Source: Myxococcus sp.
GTDB lineage: Bacteria; Myxococcota; Myxococcia; Myxococcales; Myxococcaceae
DNA: 56,472 nucleotides
Direction: 5' to 3'
NCBI GenBank assembly: GCA_014879945.1
Contig: JACSRE010000442.1
Location: 1 to 56,472, forward strand
Below, one piece after another: positions 1-9,293 of this stretch; the first letter of the stretch is position 1; each line of letters opens with the position of its first letter. Under the pieces are notes generated by a model. That model did not search any database, was not told where the DNA came from, and saw only the letters and a list, made by a program, of their open reading frames with translations. Both the position numbers and the translations under genes were made by a program.

Positions 1-1
1 G

Positions 2-307
2 CCCCCCGTCGCCCCCGCCATCGAAGCGCCTGGCGCGGTGGTGCCGGTGAGGCCGACGAAGGAGCCGCGCCCCGCCGTGCCGGAGAAGGGCTGCCAACCC
101 ACCGAGGCGTGGAAGAAGCGCCTGAAGCTCGACATCGCCGAGATGGGTGAGAACGAGCGGGTCATCGGCGACGCCGCCCTCTACGAGGTCTGGGACCGGA
201 GCCAGGCCCGGTTGGTGAAGAAGATCGTCTCGGCCAGCACCAGCGCCGACTGCGGGAAGGCCCAGGCGGACTACGAACAGCTCCGCGCGCGGCTCCGCTT
301 CCGCTGA
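2..307 (+). CDS. C-terminal end of an unidentified protein (5' truncated)
   Basis: The reading frame is open to the left edge of the window, so this is the tail of a longer gene. It begins in a Pro/Ala/Val-rich linker and continues into a roughly 65-residue charged, helix-prone segment with two cysteines (in 'KGCQPTEAW' and 'SADCGKAQADY'). Proline-rich linkers like this often follow a transmembrane or kinase domain in myxobacterial proteins, but nothing visible identifies the family. An internal GTG at 38 could be a start, but the open frame upstream argues against it. The gene ends 22 bases before the next CDS on the same strand. No function is assigned. Confidence 0.6.
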   Translation, partial: PPVAPAIEAPGAVVPVRPTKEPRPAVPEKGCQPTEAWKKRLKLDIAEMGENERVIGDAALYEVWDRSQARLVKKIVSASTSADCGKAQADYEQLRARLRFR

Positions 308-328
308 GCCGTTTTTCCAGCGGCGCGC

Positions 329-334
329 TATGAC
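329..334 (+). promoter_or_regulatory. Candidate -10 element (TATGAC)
   Basis: TATGAC lies 7 bases before the ATG at 342, the spacing seen before several other starts in this window. If used, it would favour ATG 342 over ATG 330 and give a nearly leaderless transcript. No convincing -35 was identified. Confidence 0.25.
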
Positions 335-1256
335 TTCGCCCATGCGCCTGCTCTCGCGCCTGTCGACGCTCGCGGCCCTCATCAGCGGGCTGGCTTTCGC
401 GCAGGCGGTCAAGCCCTCGGTCATGCCCAACCCGCTCGAGCTCAAGCGGGCGCCGCAGGGCCTGTCGGCGGACGACGTCGAGCGGCTGCAGCGCGAGTAC
501 ACCCGCCTGTTGAAGGTGTCGGGCGCGATGGTGCCCGAGTTCACCCGCTACGAAGCCGCCCTCAACGAGGTCAAGCGCGAGGGCTGTGAGCGCGACGACC
601 GCTGCCTGGTGGCGCTGGCGACGAAGTCGGGCGCGCTCTACGCGCTCTTTGCGGCGATCGATCTGACCCTCGAGGGCTCCGTCGTGGTGTCGGGCCGGCT
701 GGTGCGAGACGACGGTGAGGTGGCTCGGCCCACCGCGACGGCCAGCCGGCCGCTCGGGAAGCGGAAGTTCGTCGACGCCGCGCGCGAGGTGATGGCCGAG
801 TTCTTCACCAGCCTGAAGGTGGGAGCGCTCCCGGCGCAGCGCCCGGCCGCGGTCGCGGCGCTGATCCCGCCGCCGGTCGTCGAGCCGGTCATCGTCAGGC
901 CCGTTCCCGCCGTTGCCGGGCCGGCCGTCACCGCCTCTGCGCCGGCGCGAGGTCCCGGGCTTCCCCTGCTCCTCACCGGCGGCGCGGTCGCGCTCGTCGG
1001 TGGCGCCGTCGCGGTGGTGGGTGGGCTGGTCGGCTCGAGCGCGAAGGTGACCGACGGCCTCGCGGCAAACGCTCCCGCTGCCGAGCAGCTGGCGACCGGC
1101 CGGCTGTTGACGGGCGCGGGGTTCGCTGCGCTCGGCGTGGGCGCCGCGGTTGGCGTGGTCGGCGCGGTGCTCCTGGGCGCCTCGAAGACGGCGCCGTCGG
1201 TGATGGTGGCGCCGGTGGCTGGTGGCGCTGCCGTTTCAATCGGAGGAACGTTTTGA
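330..1256 (+). CDS. Signal-peptide protein with two C-terminal membrane segments
   Basis: The protein has 308 residues from ATG 330. An alternative ATG at 342 starts directly at the signal peptide (MRLLSRLSTLAALISGLAFAQA). A mixed alpha/beta region (about 30-170) contains two cysteines in 'GCERDDRC', followed by a Pro/Val linker and two hydrophobic helices (about 210-235 and 260-283). The layout resembles the PEGA-like protein at 13921-14853: signal peptide, cysteine pair, a stretch like 'ALxxxGALYALFAAIDL', a linker and two C-terminal helices. They may be distant relatives, with the middle region exposed in the periplasm. The stop codon overlaps the TTG start of the next gene by 4 bases, so the two are probably translationally coupled. 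No enzymatic motif is visible. Confidence 0.8.
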   Translation: MTSPMRLLSRLSTLAALISGLAFAQAVKPSVMPNPLELKRAPQGLSADDVERLQREYTRLLKVSGAMVPEFTRYEAALNEVKREGCERDDRCLVALATKSGALYALFAAIDLTLEGSVVVSGRLVRDDGEVARPTATASRPLGKRKFVDAAREVMAEFFTSLKVGALPAQRPAAVAALIPPPVVEPVIVRPVPAVAGPAVTASAPARGPGLPLLLTGGAVALVGGAVAVVGGLVGSSAKVTDGLAANAPAAEQLATGRLLTGAGFAALGVGAAVGVVGAVLLGASKTAPSVMVAPVAGGAAVSIGGTF

Positions 1257-3490
1257 GGCTCCGGCTCCTGATGTCGATCGCGGTCGCGGGCGTGGGCGCG
1301 GGGTGCACCTTTGGCGCGAAGACCTGTGGCAGCGACGCGCTCGAGGAGTGCGGCGCTGGCAACGTCTGCGTGCAGGGCTTCTGCGTCGCGGGTGATGGCG
1401 GGCTCGCCGCTGGCGGTGGCGGAGGCTCCGTTGCAGGTGGAAGCGCGGCGGGAGGCAGCGCGGCGGGAGGCAGCGCGGCGGGAGGCAGCGCGGCGGGAGG
1501 CAGCGCGGCGGGAGGCAGCGCCGCGGGAGGCAGCGCGGCGGGAGGCAGCGCGGCGGGAGGCAGCGCCGCGGGTGGAGCGGCTGGCGGGTGCGCGTGCGCC
1601 GCTGGCCAGGCGTGCGTGCTTGGCCTGTGCGAGAACCGAGTCATCGCCCTTCGCCTCAGCGCGCCGTCGGTCATCGGCGCGGCGACCTCACCCGCCACCG
1701 GGCGAATCGACGCCGACGCGGGCACCGTGCTCCCCTCGACCGTCGAGGTCTTCTTCAACGGCGTCGGCCCCACCGCGGTCGCCGTCGACAGCGCCGGGCT
1801 CTTCGGCTTCGGCTTGAGGGGCCCTCCAGGGCAGAACCGGGTGGCGGGGCTGACCGTCTCGGTGACCGCCAGCCAGGGGCGCCTCGCCGCCGACGCGGGC
1901 GTGGTCATCGACACGCCGCCGCTGGTCGAGATCGAGCCACGCCCCGCAGCCGGTCGCACGCCTCAGTGGGAGTTCCCCGACGCAGGCGTGACGAGCGACA
2001 CCTATCGCCTCACCGACCTCGTGAGGGTGCGCGTCACCACCGAGGCGCCGCTGCCGGTCGACGTGACGATCGGCGCAAAGCCAGCGGTGCCGGTCGCGTG
2101 CGCGAATTGCACCGCGCCCGGGTGTGGCTGCTTCGAGGCGATTCCCGAAGACGTCAGCGTGAAGGGGCTGACCCGGCCGGTGAGCGTCTTCGCGCTGCTT
2201 CGTGACGGAGGCCTCGAGGCCGGCCTCGCGGCTGACGGCGGCGCCCCCTCTGTGCTGGTGACGCGCCTGCGCTGGCGCCAGCGGGTGCCCTCGGGCGTCG
2301 TGGTGGCGCCGCTGCTCGACGATCACGGGACGCTCTTCGTCGCCGGAGACTCGTTCGACGGTGGCCTCTTCGCGTTCACCCCCGAGGGCGACCCGTACCC
2401 CCTGTTTCAGGCGAACGTCGCAGGCAACCTTCGCAGCCTCGCGCTCTGGCGCGTTCCCAAGCGGTTGGATGACGACGTCATCTACTTCGCCTCGAACCTC
2501 CCCGACGGTGGCGGCTTGGTCGGCGCGCTCCTGGGTGGGAGCGGCGGCACCATCGCAACCCACCAGACCGCGCGCGCGACCTCGACCGCCCTCGCGCTGG
2601 CCCAGCCTTCTCCGGCGGCTCCCGTGACGCCGATCGTCCGCTTCAGCGCGAGTCCTCCGGTGCTCGGTGGCCTGCTGCAGTGGAACCCCGACGGAGGACC
2701 TCACAGCGTGTCGGTGATGTCTGACGACACCGTCGCGGCCCCGTTCAGCGCGACCAGCCCCATCACGCCGCAGCTCGTCGTCAGCACGGCGAGCGGCCAG
2801 AGCCACTTCGCCATCGCCAACGGCACCTCGGGCGGCTTCGTCTCTCGCCGCGACCTGTTCGCCGAGAACGCCTTCAGCCCGCGCGGGGCGTTCGGCGGCC
2901 CCTTCGGCCCGAGCCCGGTCCTCGGCCTGGGAGTCATTCGAAGCAGCCCGAGCACCGAGCCAGGCCTGGTCGTCTCGTCGGGCGGCTTGCGGGCGCAGCC
3001 ATCGGGGGTCCTTGTGGCGGGCTCCGGGCCGGTCGTCGTCGACGATTCCCAGACCACCTGGAGCCACGATGGCACGAACGTCGTCGTCACCGACTTCGGC
3101 ATGGTGGCTGCTGGGCTGACGGCCTTCCCTGGCCCCGTCCACGCGTCGCCGCTGCTGGGCCAGCGTGGCGCCAAGTTCGACCACGCGTACTTCGTGAACG
3201 CGGCGGGGCGGCTCGGGGCCTTCTTTCCACCTTCGGGCGGCGGCGCCGGTCCGGTGACCGACTGGGCCGAGCCGCTGCCGCTCTCGGGCCAGGTGGTGGC
3301 GCCGCTGACGCTCGACTGCGACCGGAGCGGCAGCCCGTACTCGTTCCTCTACGTCGCGACCACCGCCGGTGACGTGCTCTCGGTCATCGCGCCGTCACAG
3401 AAGCTGGCCGTCGACGCGCCGTGGCCGAAGTTCCAGCGAGACGTCTTCAACTCGGGGAACGTGGCGCTCCCCCACTCGAACTGCCCGTAG
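1253..3490 (+). CDS. Large secreted lipoprotein with (GGSAA)n linker, possible beta-propeller
   Basis: The protein has 745 residues from a TTG start with a good GGAGG at 1242-1246. It overlaps the upstream stop as TTGA. A lipobox (VGAGC, Cys18) predicts outer-membrane lipidation. Next come a cysteine-rich segment (about 25-47), nine GGSAA repeats encoded by 15-bp DNA units, a second cysteine cluster and a long region with repeated 'DGG', 'GLFAF' and 'LRSLALW'-like strands. The late phrase 'APWPKFQRDVFNSGNVA' resembles the closing strand of PQQ-type or WD-like propellers ('W...RD..NSG'), so a beta-propeller head on a flexible stalk is likely (inference). The last 44 bases overlap the convergent kinase gene. 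No catalytic residues were recognised. Confidence 0.85.
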   Translation: MRLRLLMSIAVAGVGAGCTFGAKTCGSDALEECGAGNVCVQGFCVAGDGGLAAGGGGGSVAGGSAAGGSAAGGSAAGGSAAGGSAAGGSAAGGSAAGGSAAGGSAAGGAAGGCACAAGQACVLGLCENRVIALRLSAPSVIGAATSPATGRIDADAGTVLPSTVEVFFNGVGPTAVAVDSAGLFGFGLRGPPGQNRVAGLTVSVTASQGRLAADAGVVIDTPPLVEIEPRPAAGRTPQWEFPDAGVTSDTYRLTDLVRVRVTTEAPLPVDVTIGAKPAVPVACANCTAPGCGCFEAIPEDVSVKGLTRPVSVFALLRDGGLEAGLAADGGAPSVLVTRLRWRQRVPSGVVVAPLLDDHGTLFVAGDSFDGGLFAFTPEGDPYPLFQANVAGNLRSLALWRVPKRLDDDVIYFASNLPDGGGLVGALLGGSGGTIATHQTARATSTALALAQPSPAAPVTPIVRFSASPPVLGGLLQWNPDGGPHSVSVMSDDTVAAPFSATSPITPQLVVSTASGQSHFAIANGTSGGFVSRRDLFAENAFSPRGAFGGPFGPSPVLGLGVIRSSPSTEPGLVVSSGGLRAQPSGVLVAGSGPVVVDDSQTTWSHDGTNVVVTDFGMVAAGLTAFPGPVHASPLLGQRGAKFDHAYFVNAAGRLGAFFPPSGGGAGPVTDWAEPLPLSGQVVAPLTLDCDRSGSPYSFLYVATTAGDVLSVIAPSQKLAVDAPWPKFQRDVFNSGNVALPHSNCP
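1436..1570 (+). repeat. Nine tandem 15-bp units encoding GGSAA
   Basis: Nine uninterrupted 15-bp units of the type GGAGGCAGCGCGGCG lie inside the lipoprotein gene. Only a few third-position changes occur (GCGGCG to GCCGCG twice, GGTGGAAGC in the first unit). Each unit encodes Gly-Gly-Ser-Ala-Ala, so copy-number change by slippage would keep the frame and alter stalk length. Confidence 0.9.
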
Positions 3491-4877
3491 CGCCTCCGCC
3501 GTCGGGTCGCGCGCGATGTGTGGCCCTGAGGAGCGCGTCGACCAGCCGCGCGGTGCTGTACGGCTTGGCGAGCGCGACCGTGGCGTCGGACGGGGCCTCG
3601 AGGCCGAGCGACGAGGTCAACACCGTCGGCAGGTGCGGCGCGCGTCGCCTCGCTTCGTGCACCAGCGTCTGGCCGTCGCCGTCGCCGAGGAGCAGGTCGG
3701 TCACCAGGATCACCGGCTGGCCCGCGCCCAGGCACGCCTCGAGCGCCGCGAGCGCGTCGGCCTGGCCCGCGCACGCGCTGACCTGGTACCCCATCTGCTC
3801 GAGCACCGTCGTGGTGACGCGCCGCAGGTTGGCCTCTTCTTCGGCGAACACCACCTGGCCCCGCTCCCCAACGTCGGTGCCGTTGGGCGGGGTCACCTGA
3901 ACGGGCGCCTCGGCGGCGAGCGGAAAGGTGAGCACGAAGGTGGTGCCTGCGCCGACCCTCGAGTCGATGGAGATCTGCCCGCCCGCGCGCTGCACCGCGT
4001 CCATCACGACGGCCAGGCCCAGCCCGGTGCCGCGGCCTTCGCCCTTGGTGGTGAAGAAGGGCTCGAAGATCCGGGCCTGCACCTCGGGCGACATGCCGGC
4101 GCCGGTGTCGCGCACCTTCAGCACGGCCTGAGGCCCCTGGCGCTCGGTGGTGAGCGTGAGCGTGCCTCCACGGGACATGGCGTCGCGGGCGTTGACGACG
4201 AGGTTGAGGAGCAGCTGCTCCACGAACGAGCGGTCGAGAGGCACCGTCAACGAGCCTGGGCACCGCGCGACGGCGAGGGCGATGTCCCGGCCGACCAGCC
4301 GGCGCGCGAGCGGCTCGAGCCCCTCGACCGCGCGGTTGAGGCAATGGGCGCCGGTGGTCTCACGCGGCGGCCGCGCCAGCGCCAGGAGCTGGTTGGTCAA
4401 CGTCGCGCCGCGCTCGCCGGCCGAGAGAATGCCCTCGACGACCTCGCGCGCCTCGCCCGACGCCGTCTCGTTCAAGAAGGCGGCCCCCGAGAGCACCACC
4501 GTCAGCAGGTTGTTGAAGTCGTGCGCGAGCCCGCCTGCCAGCAGGCCCACGGCGCCCAGCCGGTCGGTCTCCAGCAGGCGGCTCCGCGCCGTCTTCAGCT
4601 CGTGGCCCTGGAGGCGCACGGTGCGCGAGAGCTGCTCGTTGAGGTGGGCGATCTCCTGACGCTGGGCCTCGAGCTGCGCGGCGCTCTGGCGCGCCACCGC
4701 GCGGGCGTTGATCACCGCCGCGAGCAACACGCCGAAGAGCGACCCCAACCCCACGGGCACCAGCAGCCGAACGGGCGTGATGGCCATGTCGAGCACCACC
4801 AGCATCTGAACGCTCGACGCCGCCAGCACCAGGCCGACACAGCCGAGCACCGTGAGCAGTTGCGTGCGGCGCGACAT
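3447..4877 (-). CDS. Membrane hybrid sensor histidine kinase with C-terminal receiver
   Basis: The start is ATG 4877, preceded by CAGGAGACC, giving 476 residues; the longer upstream reading lacks coding character. Two hydrophobic helices (about 7-55) are followed by a coiled linker (about 60-110). A HisKA domain has the phospho-acceptor in 'GGLAHDFNNLLTV' (His119). The HATPase has an N box 'NLVVNARDAM', G boxes 'DTGAGM' and 'GTGLGL', and 'FEPFFTTKG'. A receiver (about 350-455) has the acidic pair in 'FAEEEANLR', Asp in 'VTDLLLGDG' and Lys in 'ALAKPYS'. No extracellular sensor domain is visible. A C-terminal receiver without an output domain implies a phosphorelay partner elsewhere. It is divergent from the PLP enzyme gene, with 213 bases between. 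Confidence 0.9.
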   Translation of the reverse strand: MSRRTQLLTVLGCVGLVLAASSVQMLVVLDMAITPVRLLVPVGLGSLFGVLLAAVINARAVARQSAAQLEAQRQEIAHLNEQLSRTVRLQGHELKTARSRLLETDRLGAVGLLAGGLAHDFNNLLTVVLSGAAFLNETASGEAREVVEGILSAGERGATLTNQLLALARPPRETTGAHCLNRAVEGLEPLARRLVGRDIALAVARCPGSLTVPLDRSFVEQLLLNLVVNARDAMSRGGTLTLTTERQGPQAVLKVRDTGAGMSPEVQARIFEPFFTTKGEGRGTGLGLAVVMDAVQRAGGQISIDSRVGAGTTFVLTFPLAAEAPVQVTPPNGTDVGERGQVVFAEEEANLRRVTTTVLEQMGYQVSACAGQADALAALEACLGAGQPVILVTDLLLGDGDGQTLVHEARRRAPHLPTVLTSSLGLEAPSDATVALAKPYSTARLVDALLRATHRARPDGGGATGSSSGGAPRSPS

Positions 4878-4991
4878 GGTCTCCTGGCGATGACAGCGGG
4901 GAAGGCGAAGTGTCTCGCGGACAGCCGTGGCCGTCCATGTGCGCGCCGTCGCTCCGCGCGCATTCCCGCTCCACTGAAACGAGCGCCTGGG

Positions 4992-5005
4992 CAGCACTGG
5001 TGCTG
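4992..5005. promoter_or_regulatory. 14-bp palindrome in a divergent intergenic region
   Basis: CAGCAC-TG-GTGCTG has perfect 6-base arms and sits in the 213-bp region between the divergent hybrid kinase and PLP enzyme genes. It is flanked by an outer CCTGG/CCAGG pair. It could be an operator for one or both genes. No matching regulator is identified. Confidence 0.3.
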
Positions 5006-5090
5006 GGCGGGCCAGGCACGACCGCGCAGGCTCGGTGGTGTGCGTCTTCCCCCGCTGACGAGTCCTCGGCCGTGTGCCAAGAGCGCCCAC

Positions 5091-6980
5091 ATGAGCGCCA
5101 CCCTCACACCGCCTCCCGGCTTCGCGACGCAGTTGCTCTCGGTGCTGCCGACGCTGCTCGCCCCCGGCGCGCTGCCCGACGACTGGGACACCGAAGCCAC
5201 CACCTACGATCTCAACCGCTTTCGCTCCGAGGCCGACTTCGTGCAGCGCTTCTTCGAGGTGGTGGCGGCGCTCGCCAACGGCGGGCCGGTGGAGCCGTCG
5301 ACGGTGCGCGCGCAGCTGGCGAGCTGTGGCCTGCCGTCGGACTACGCCCGCCTCGGCCAGCCCCTGTCGACGGTGGTGGAGCTCTTGCTGCAGAGCCAGA
5401 GCGGCGCCCGTCGCGCCCTCTCGTTCGCGTCGCGCACCAAGCCGTACCTCTCCATCGTCGAGGCCTACGCCACCCCGTCGCGCGCGGTGCGGCTCTTCAC
5501 GCCGGGCGCCTTCGCGTTGTCGAGCCAGAAGAAGGCGGCGCTGCGGGCGAGCTCGGTGGAGCTACACGAAGGGCACCGCGGGCTGTTGCCGCCCGCCACG
5601 GGCAACGCGCTGACCGTCTTCGTCGCCGAAGACGCGGCGCTCCTGTCGAACCGCGCAGGCCTGGTCGCCGACGCCGTCGTGATCCCCGTCGAGGGCGGCG
5701 GCGTCACGCTGCTCGAGAACGACGCCATCGACCCGCACGCGCTGCAGCTGGTTCGCAAGCGCACCGCCGGGGCCCTGCTCGCGATCGACGCCCGCGACGC
5801 GCTCTGTCGCGCCGCGGGGCTCCCGGTGCCGGCGCGCGCAGAGGCCACCCACGCGGCGTGCGAGGCGCTGCTGCGCGGGCTGTTTCCTCAGCTGCGCACG
5901 AGCGCCATCTTCCACACCGGGCTGGCCGCCGAAGCCGCCGTCTTCAGCGCCGCCGCGCGCCTGCTCAACGCGAAGCGGCCGGTGAAGCTGCTGTACGCCG
6001 AGAACGGCTACGGAGGCACCTGCCAGCTCATCGCCGAGCTGCTCGAGCGCGACGGCGTGGTCGAGCCGGTGCCGCTCCCGGTGCTCTCGCGCGACGGCCG
6101 CGGCACCACGCTCGTCGAGCGCATGGTCTCGACCATCGAAGGCCTCGACGGCGCGCCGGCGGTGCTCTTCCTCGAGACGCCCACCAACCCCGAGCTGCAG
6201 GTGCACGACTTCCCCCGGCTGTTCGCGGCGCTGCGGGCGTACCAGGACCAGCACGGGCTGCAGCTGCCGGTGCTCGCCGACACCACCCTGGCGCCGCTGT
6301 TCCCGCTCCTGGCGCAGCCGTACGCGCAGGGCTGGCCGTGCGTCATCATCAAGAGCGGCTCGAAGTACTTCACCAGGGGCAAGGCCACCCTCGGCGTCGC
6401 CTTCGCCTCGGAGCACCCGCTCGGGCGCGCCATCATCGACCACGCCATCGCCTACGGCCGCGACGCCGACACCGCCGCGAAGCCCACGCAGCTGTTCGCG
6501 CTCGCCGAGGGCCTGAAGGACCTGCCGCAGCGCATGGCGCGCATCGCGACCAACACCGCGCAGCTCGCCGCCGGGCTCCGGGCCGCGCTCGAGCAGCACG
6601 GGCACCAGCTGCTCCTGTACACCATCGACGAGGCCGACCTCGCGCGCGGGCTCGCCAGCGGCGTGCTGTCGTTCTACCTGCCGGCCGCGCCGACGACCCA
6701 CGCCGACCTGGTGGATGAGTTCGTCGACGAGCTGCTCGCGAAGGCGCCCACGCTGGTGAAGAACCGGGTCAGCTACGGGCAGTCCACCGGCGGCGGGCGG
6801 CCCGATTATTTCTACGTCATCAACCCGCAGGAATCGACGCAGGGCGCGCTGTCGGCCGAGGTGAAGGCGGCCCAGAAGCGCGACAACGTGCAGATCTGCC
6901 GCATCTCGGTGCCGGAGCACGCCGACGTGCCCGGCCTGCTCCGCGTCATCGAAGCGTTCCTGGCTCGCAAGTACGGGTGA
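5091..6980 (+). CDS. Cys/Met-metabolism-type PLP-dependent transferase, long form
   Basis: The protein has 629 residues from ATG 5091. The C-terminal two thirds is a fold-type I PLP enzyme of the cystathionine gamma-synthase/beta-lyase family. 'LFLETPTNPELQ' matches the ETP(S/T)NP signature. 'LADTTLAPL' holds the cofactor-binding Asp. 'IKSGSKYFTRGKATLG' carries the likely Schiff-base lysine (Lys425). The family is usually about 400 residues; here about 200 extra N-terminal residues precede the core, an arrangement reminiscent of fungal Str2-type cystathionine gamma-synthases (family knowledge, not verified). The likely role is trans-sulfuration or methionine/cysteine metabolism; the exact reaction cannot be read. 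The start is favoured because coding character begins there. Confidence 0.85.
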   Translation: MSATLTPPPGFATQLLSVLPTLLAPGALPDDWDTEATTYDLNRFRSEADFVQRFFEVVAALANGGPVEPSTVRAQLASCGLPSDYARLGQPLSTVVELLLQSQSGARRALSFASRTKPYLSIVEAYATPSRAVRLFTPGAFALSSQKKAALRASSVELHEGHRGLLPPATGNALTVFVAEDAALLSNRAGLVADAVVIPVEGGGVTLLENDAIDPHALQLVRKRTAGALLAIDARDALCRAAGLPVPARAEATHAACEALLRGLFPQLRTSAIFHTGLAAEAAVFSAAARLLNAKRPVKLLYAENGYGGTCQLIAELLERDGVVEPVPLPVLSRDGRGTTLVERMVSTIEGLDGAPAVLFLETPTNPELQVHDFPRLFAALRAYQDQHGLQLPVLADTTLAPLFPLLAQPYAQGWPCVIIKSGSKYFTRGKATLGVAFASEHPLGRAIIDHAIAYGRDADTAAKPTQLFALAEGLKDLPQRMARIATNTAQLAAGLRAALEQHGHQLLLYTIDEADLARGLASGVLSFYLPAAPTTHADLVDEFVDELLAKAPTLVKNRVSYGQSTGGGRPDYFYVINPQESTQGALSAEVKAAQKRDNVQICRISVPEHADVPGLLRVIEAFLARKYG

Positions 6981-7274
6981 GCCAGGGCCGCAGGCGCCCC
7001 CGCTCCCCGCCAGCGCGCCCCGACACGTGCAGTGTTCGCCCTCCAGGGTGAACGACCACTCGGGGCCGCCCGCCTCGCAAGAAGCGGCGACGCAACGTGC
7101 AGAGGCCGGCCCGCGATAACCCCACATGCGGTTGTTCGTACGCCTGACGACGACGATTCAAGCGGCCCGAGACCGGGTCGAAGCGGTCGTCGCCGCGCTC
7201 GTGGCTTCGCCGCAGCCGCCGTCGCTGGTGGTCGTGCCCGTGTCCCCCCTCCCTCGGGGACGCAGGAGACGACC

Positions 7275-7997
7275 ATGTTCCGAACGCTGGCGCTGAGCGC
7301 CGCGCTGTTGCTGCCTGCTTGCCCACGCCGCGCGCCGCCTGGCGAGCTGGCCGTCGAGTACAACACCCGCTGCGCCGCGGCCCTGACCGCCGGTCGCCTC
7401 GACGAGGCCGAGGCGCTGTGTGATCACTCGCTCGAGTTCTGCGACTTCTACGGCGACGCCCAGACGAACAAGGGGCTGATCCGCAAGCTGCGCGGTGACC
7501 ACGAGGGCGCCAGGCGCTGGTTCATCAAGGCGCTGCGCAGCTCGCCCGACCAGGCGCAGGCCGCGAACAACCTGGGCGTGCTCTACCTCGAAGCGCAGCG
7601 GTTGGCCGAGGCCGAGGCCGTCTTGCTCCAGGCCCTCACCACGAACCCCGACTACGCCGAGGCGCGCTGGAACCTGGCGATGGTGAAGCTCGCGCGTGGC
7701 CGCTACGCCGAGGCCGAGAAGGCCTACCGGCAGCTCGTCATCTCAGCGCCCGCCGTGACCGATGGGCACCTGGGCCTGGGGCGCGCGCTCATGCTCCAGA
7801 AGAGGGTGGAGGACGCGCTGCCTTCGCTCGAGCAGGCCGTCGCGCTGGAGCCGGGGCGGGCCGAGGCGTGGCTGCTCCTGGGCGCCGCGCGGCTCGAGCT
7901 GGGTCGCCGCGACGAGGCGATGCACGCGCTCGGGCGCTGCCTCGACGAAGCCCCGCAGGAGCCCGAGTGCCGACGGCTCCTCGCGGCCATGCCCTGA
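7275..7997 (+). CDS. TPR-repeat lipoprotein (PilF/Tgl-like architecture)
   Basis: The protein has 240 residues from ATG 7275, with AGGAG at 7264-7268. The N-terminus is a lipoprotein signal ending 'LLLPAC' (Cys16). The rest is five to six consecutive tetratricopeptide repeats; 'AQAANNLGVLYLEAQRLAEAE' and 'AEARWNLAMVKLARGRYAEAE' are near-consensus. A short outer-membrane lipoprotein made only of TPRs matches PilF/PilW and the myxobacterial Tgl protein, which help assemble the type IV pilus secretin. Many unrelated TPR lipoproteins look the same, and no pilus gene is adjacent, so that role is only a possibility. It lies upstream of recA but is separated by a 144-bp region containing a LexA-type box, so the two are probably independent. 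Confidence 0.85.
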   Translation: MFRTLALSAALLLPACPRRAPPGELAVEYNTRCAAALTAGRLDEAEALCDHSLEFCDFYGDAQTNKGLIRKLRGDHEGARRWFIKALRSSPDQAQAANNLGVLYLEAQRLAEAEAVLLQALTTNPDYAEARWNLAMVKLARGRYAEAEKAYRQLVISAPAVTDGHLGLGRALMLQKRVEDALPSLEQAVALEPGRAEAWLLLGAARLELGRRDEAMHALGRCLDEAPQEPECRRLLAAMP

Positions 7998-8099
7998 TCC
8001 TCCACCCGCGCGCGCTTCATCCATCGGGAATCACACGCGAACCAGCGCCGAGCCCCCGCAATGTCAGACCGCTGGTCTATGACGGCTCATGTCTGATAG

Positions 8100-8111
8100 G
8101 AACAGGCGTTC
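8100..8111 (+). promoter_or_regulatory. LexA-type SOS box upstream of recA
   Basis: GAACAGGCGTTC is a perfect GAAC-N4-GTTC palindrome, the core of the Gram-positive-type LexA box. It lies 30 bases before the recA ATG. The extended sequence, ending GTTCAGG, also matches most positions of the published Myxococcus xanthus LexA motif as I recall it. A further 13-bp palindrome, AGACC-GCT-GGTCT, lies just upstream at 8066-8078. Confidence 0.65.
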
Positions 8112-8141
8112 AGGTCACTACACCCCGAGGGAGAACACGTC

Positions 8142-9221
<1,080 letters not shown>

Positions 9222-9247
9222 CCGGCGCTCCGACGTTCGCGGTGCTC

Positions 9248-9284
9248 CCGCCGGCCGTGCGCGCGCCCGCGCCCGCGCCGGCGG
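9248..9284. terminator. Possible bidirectional hairpin between convergent genes
   Basis: CCGCCGGC (9248-9255) and GCCGGCGG (9277-9284) are perfect 8-base inverted arms with a 21-base GC-rich loop. They lie between recA and the convergent lipoprotein gene. There is no T-run, so intrinsic termination is uncertain. Confidence 0.3.
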
Positions 9285-9293
9285 TCGTCGTCT

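Noticed and set aside
973-1959. Minus-strand frame with repeated ALPPA
   Set aside because: It is the antisense shadow of the GGSAA repeat in the lipoprotein gene.
3369-6980. A plus-strand frame running through the hybrid kinase region into the PLP enzyme
   Set aside because: Protein-like sequence begins only at ATG 5091; the earlier part is antisense to a well-supported kinase.
7127-7297. A 56-codon plus-strand frame (MRLFVRLTTTIQ...) before the TPR lipoprotein
   Set aside because: It overlaps the lipoprotein start, ends in an Arg-rich run and has no SD; too weak to call.
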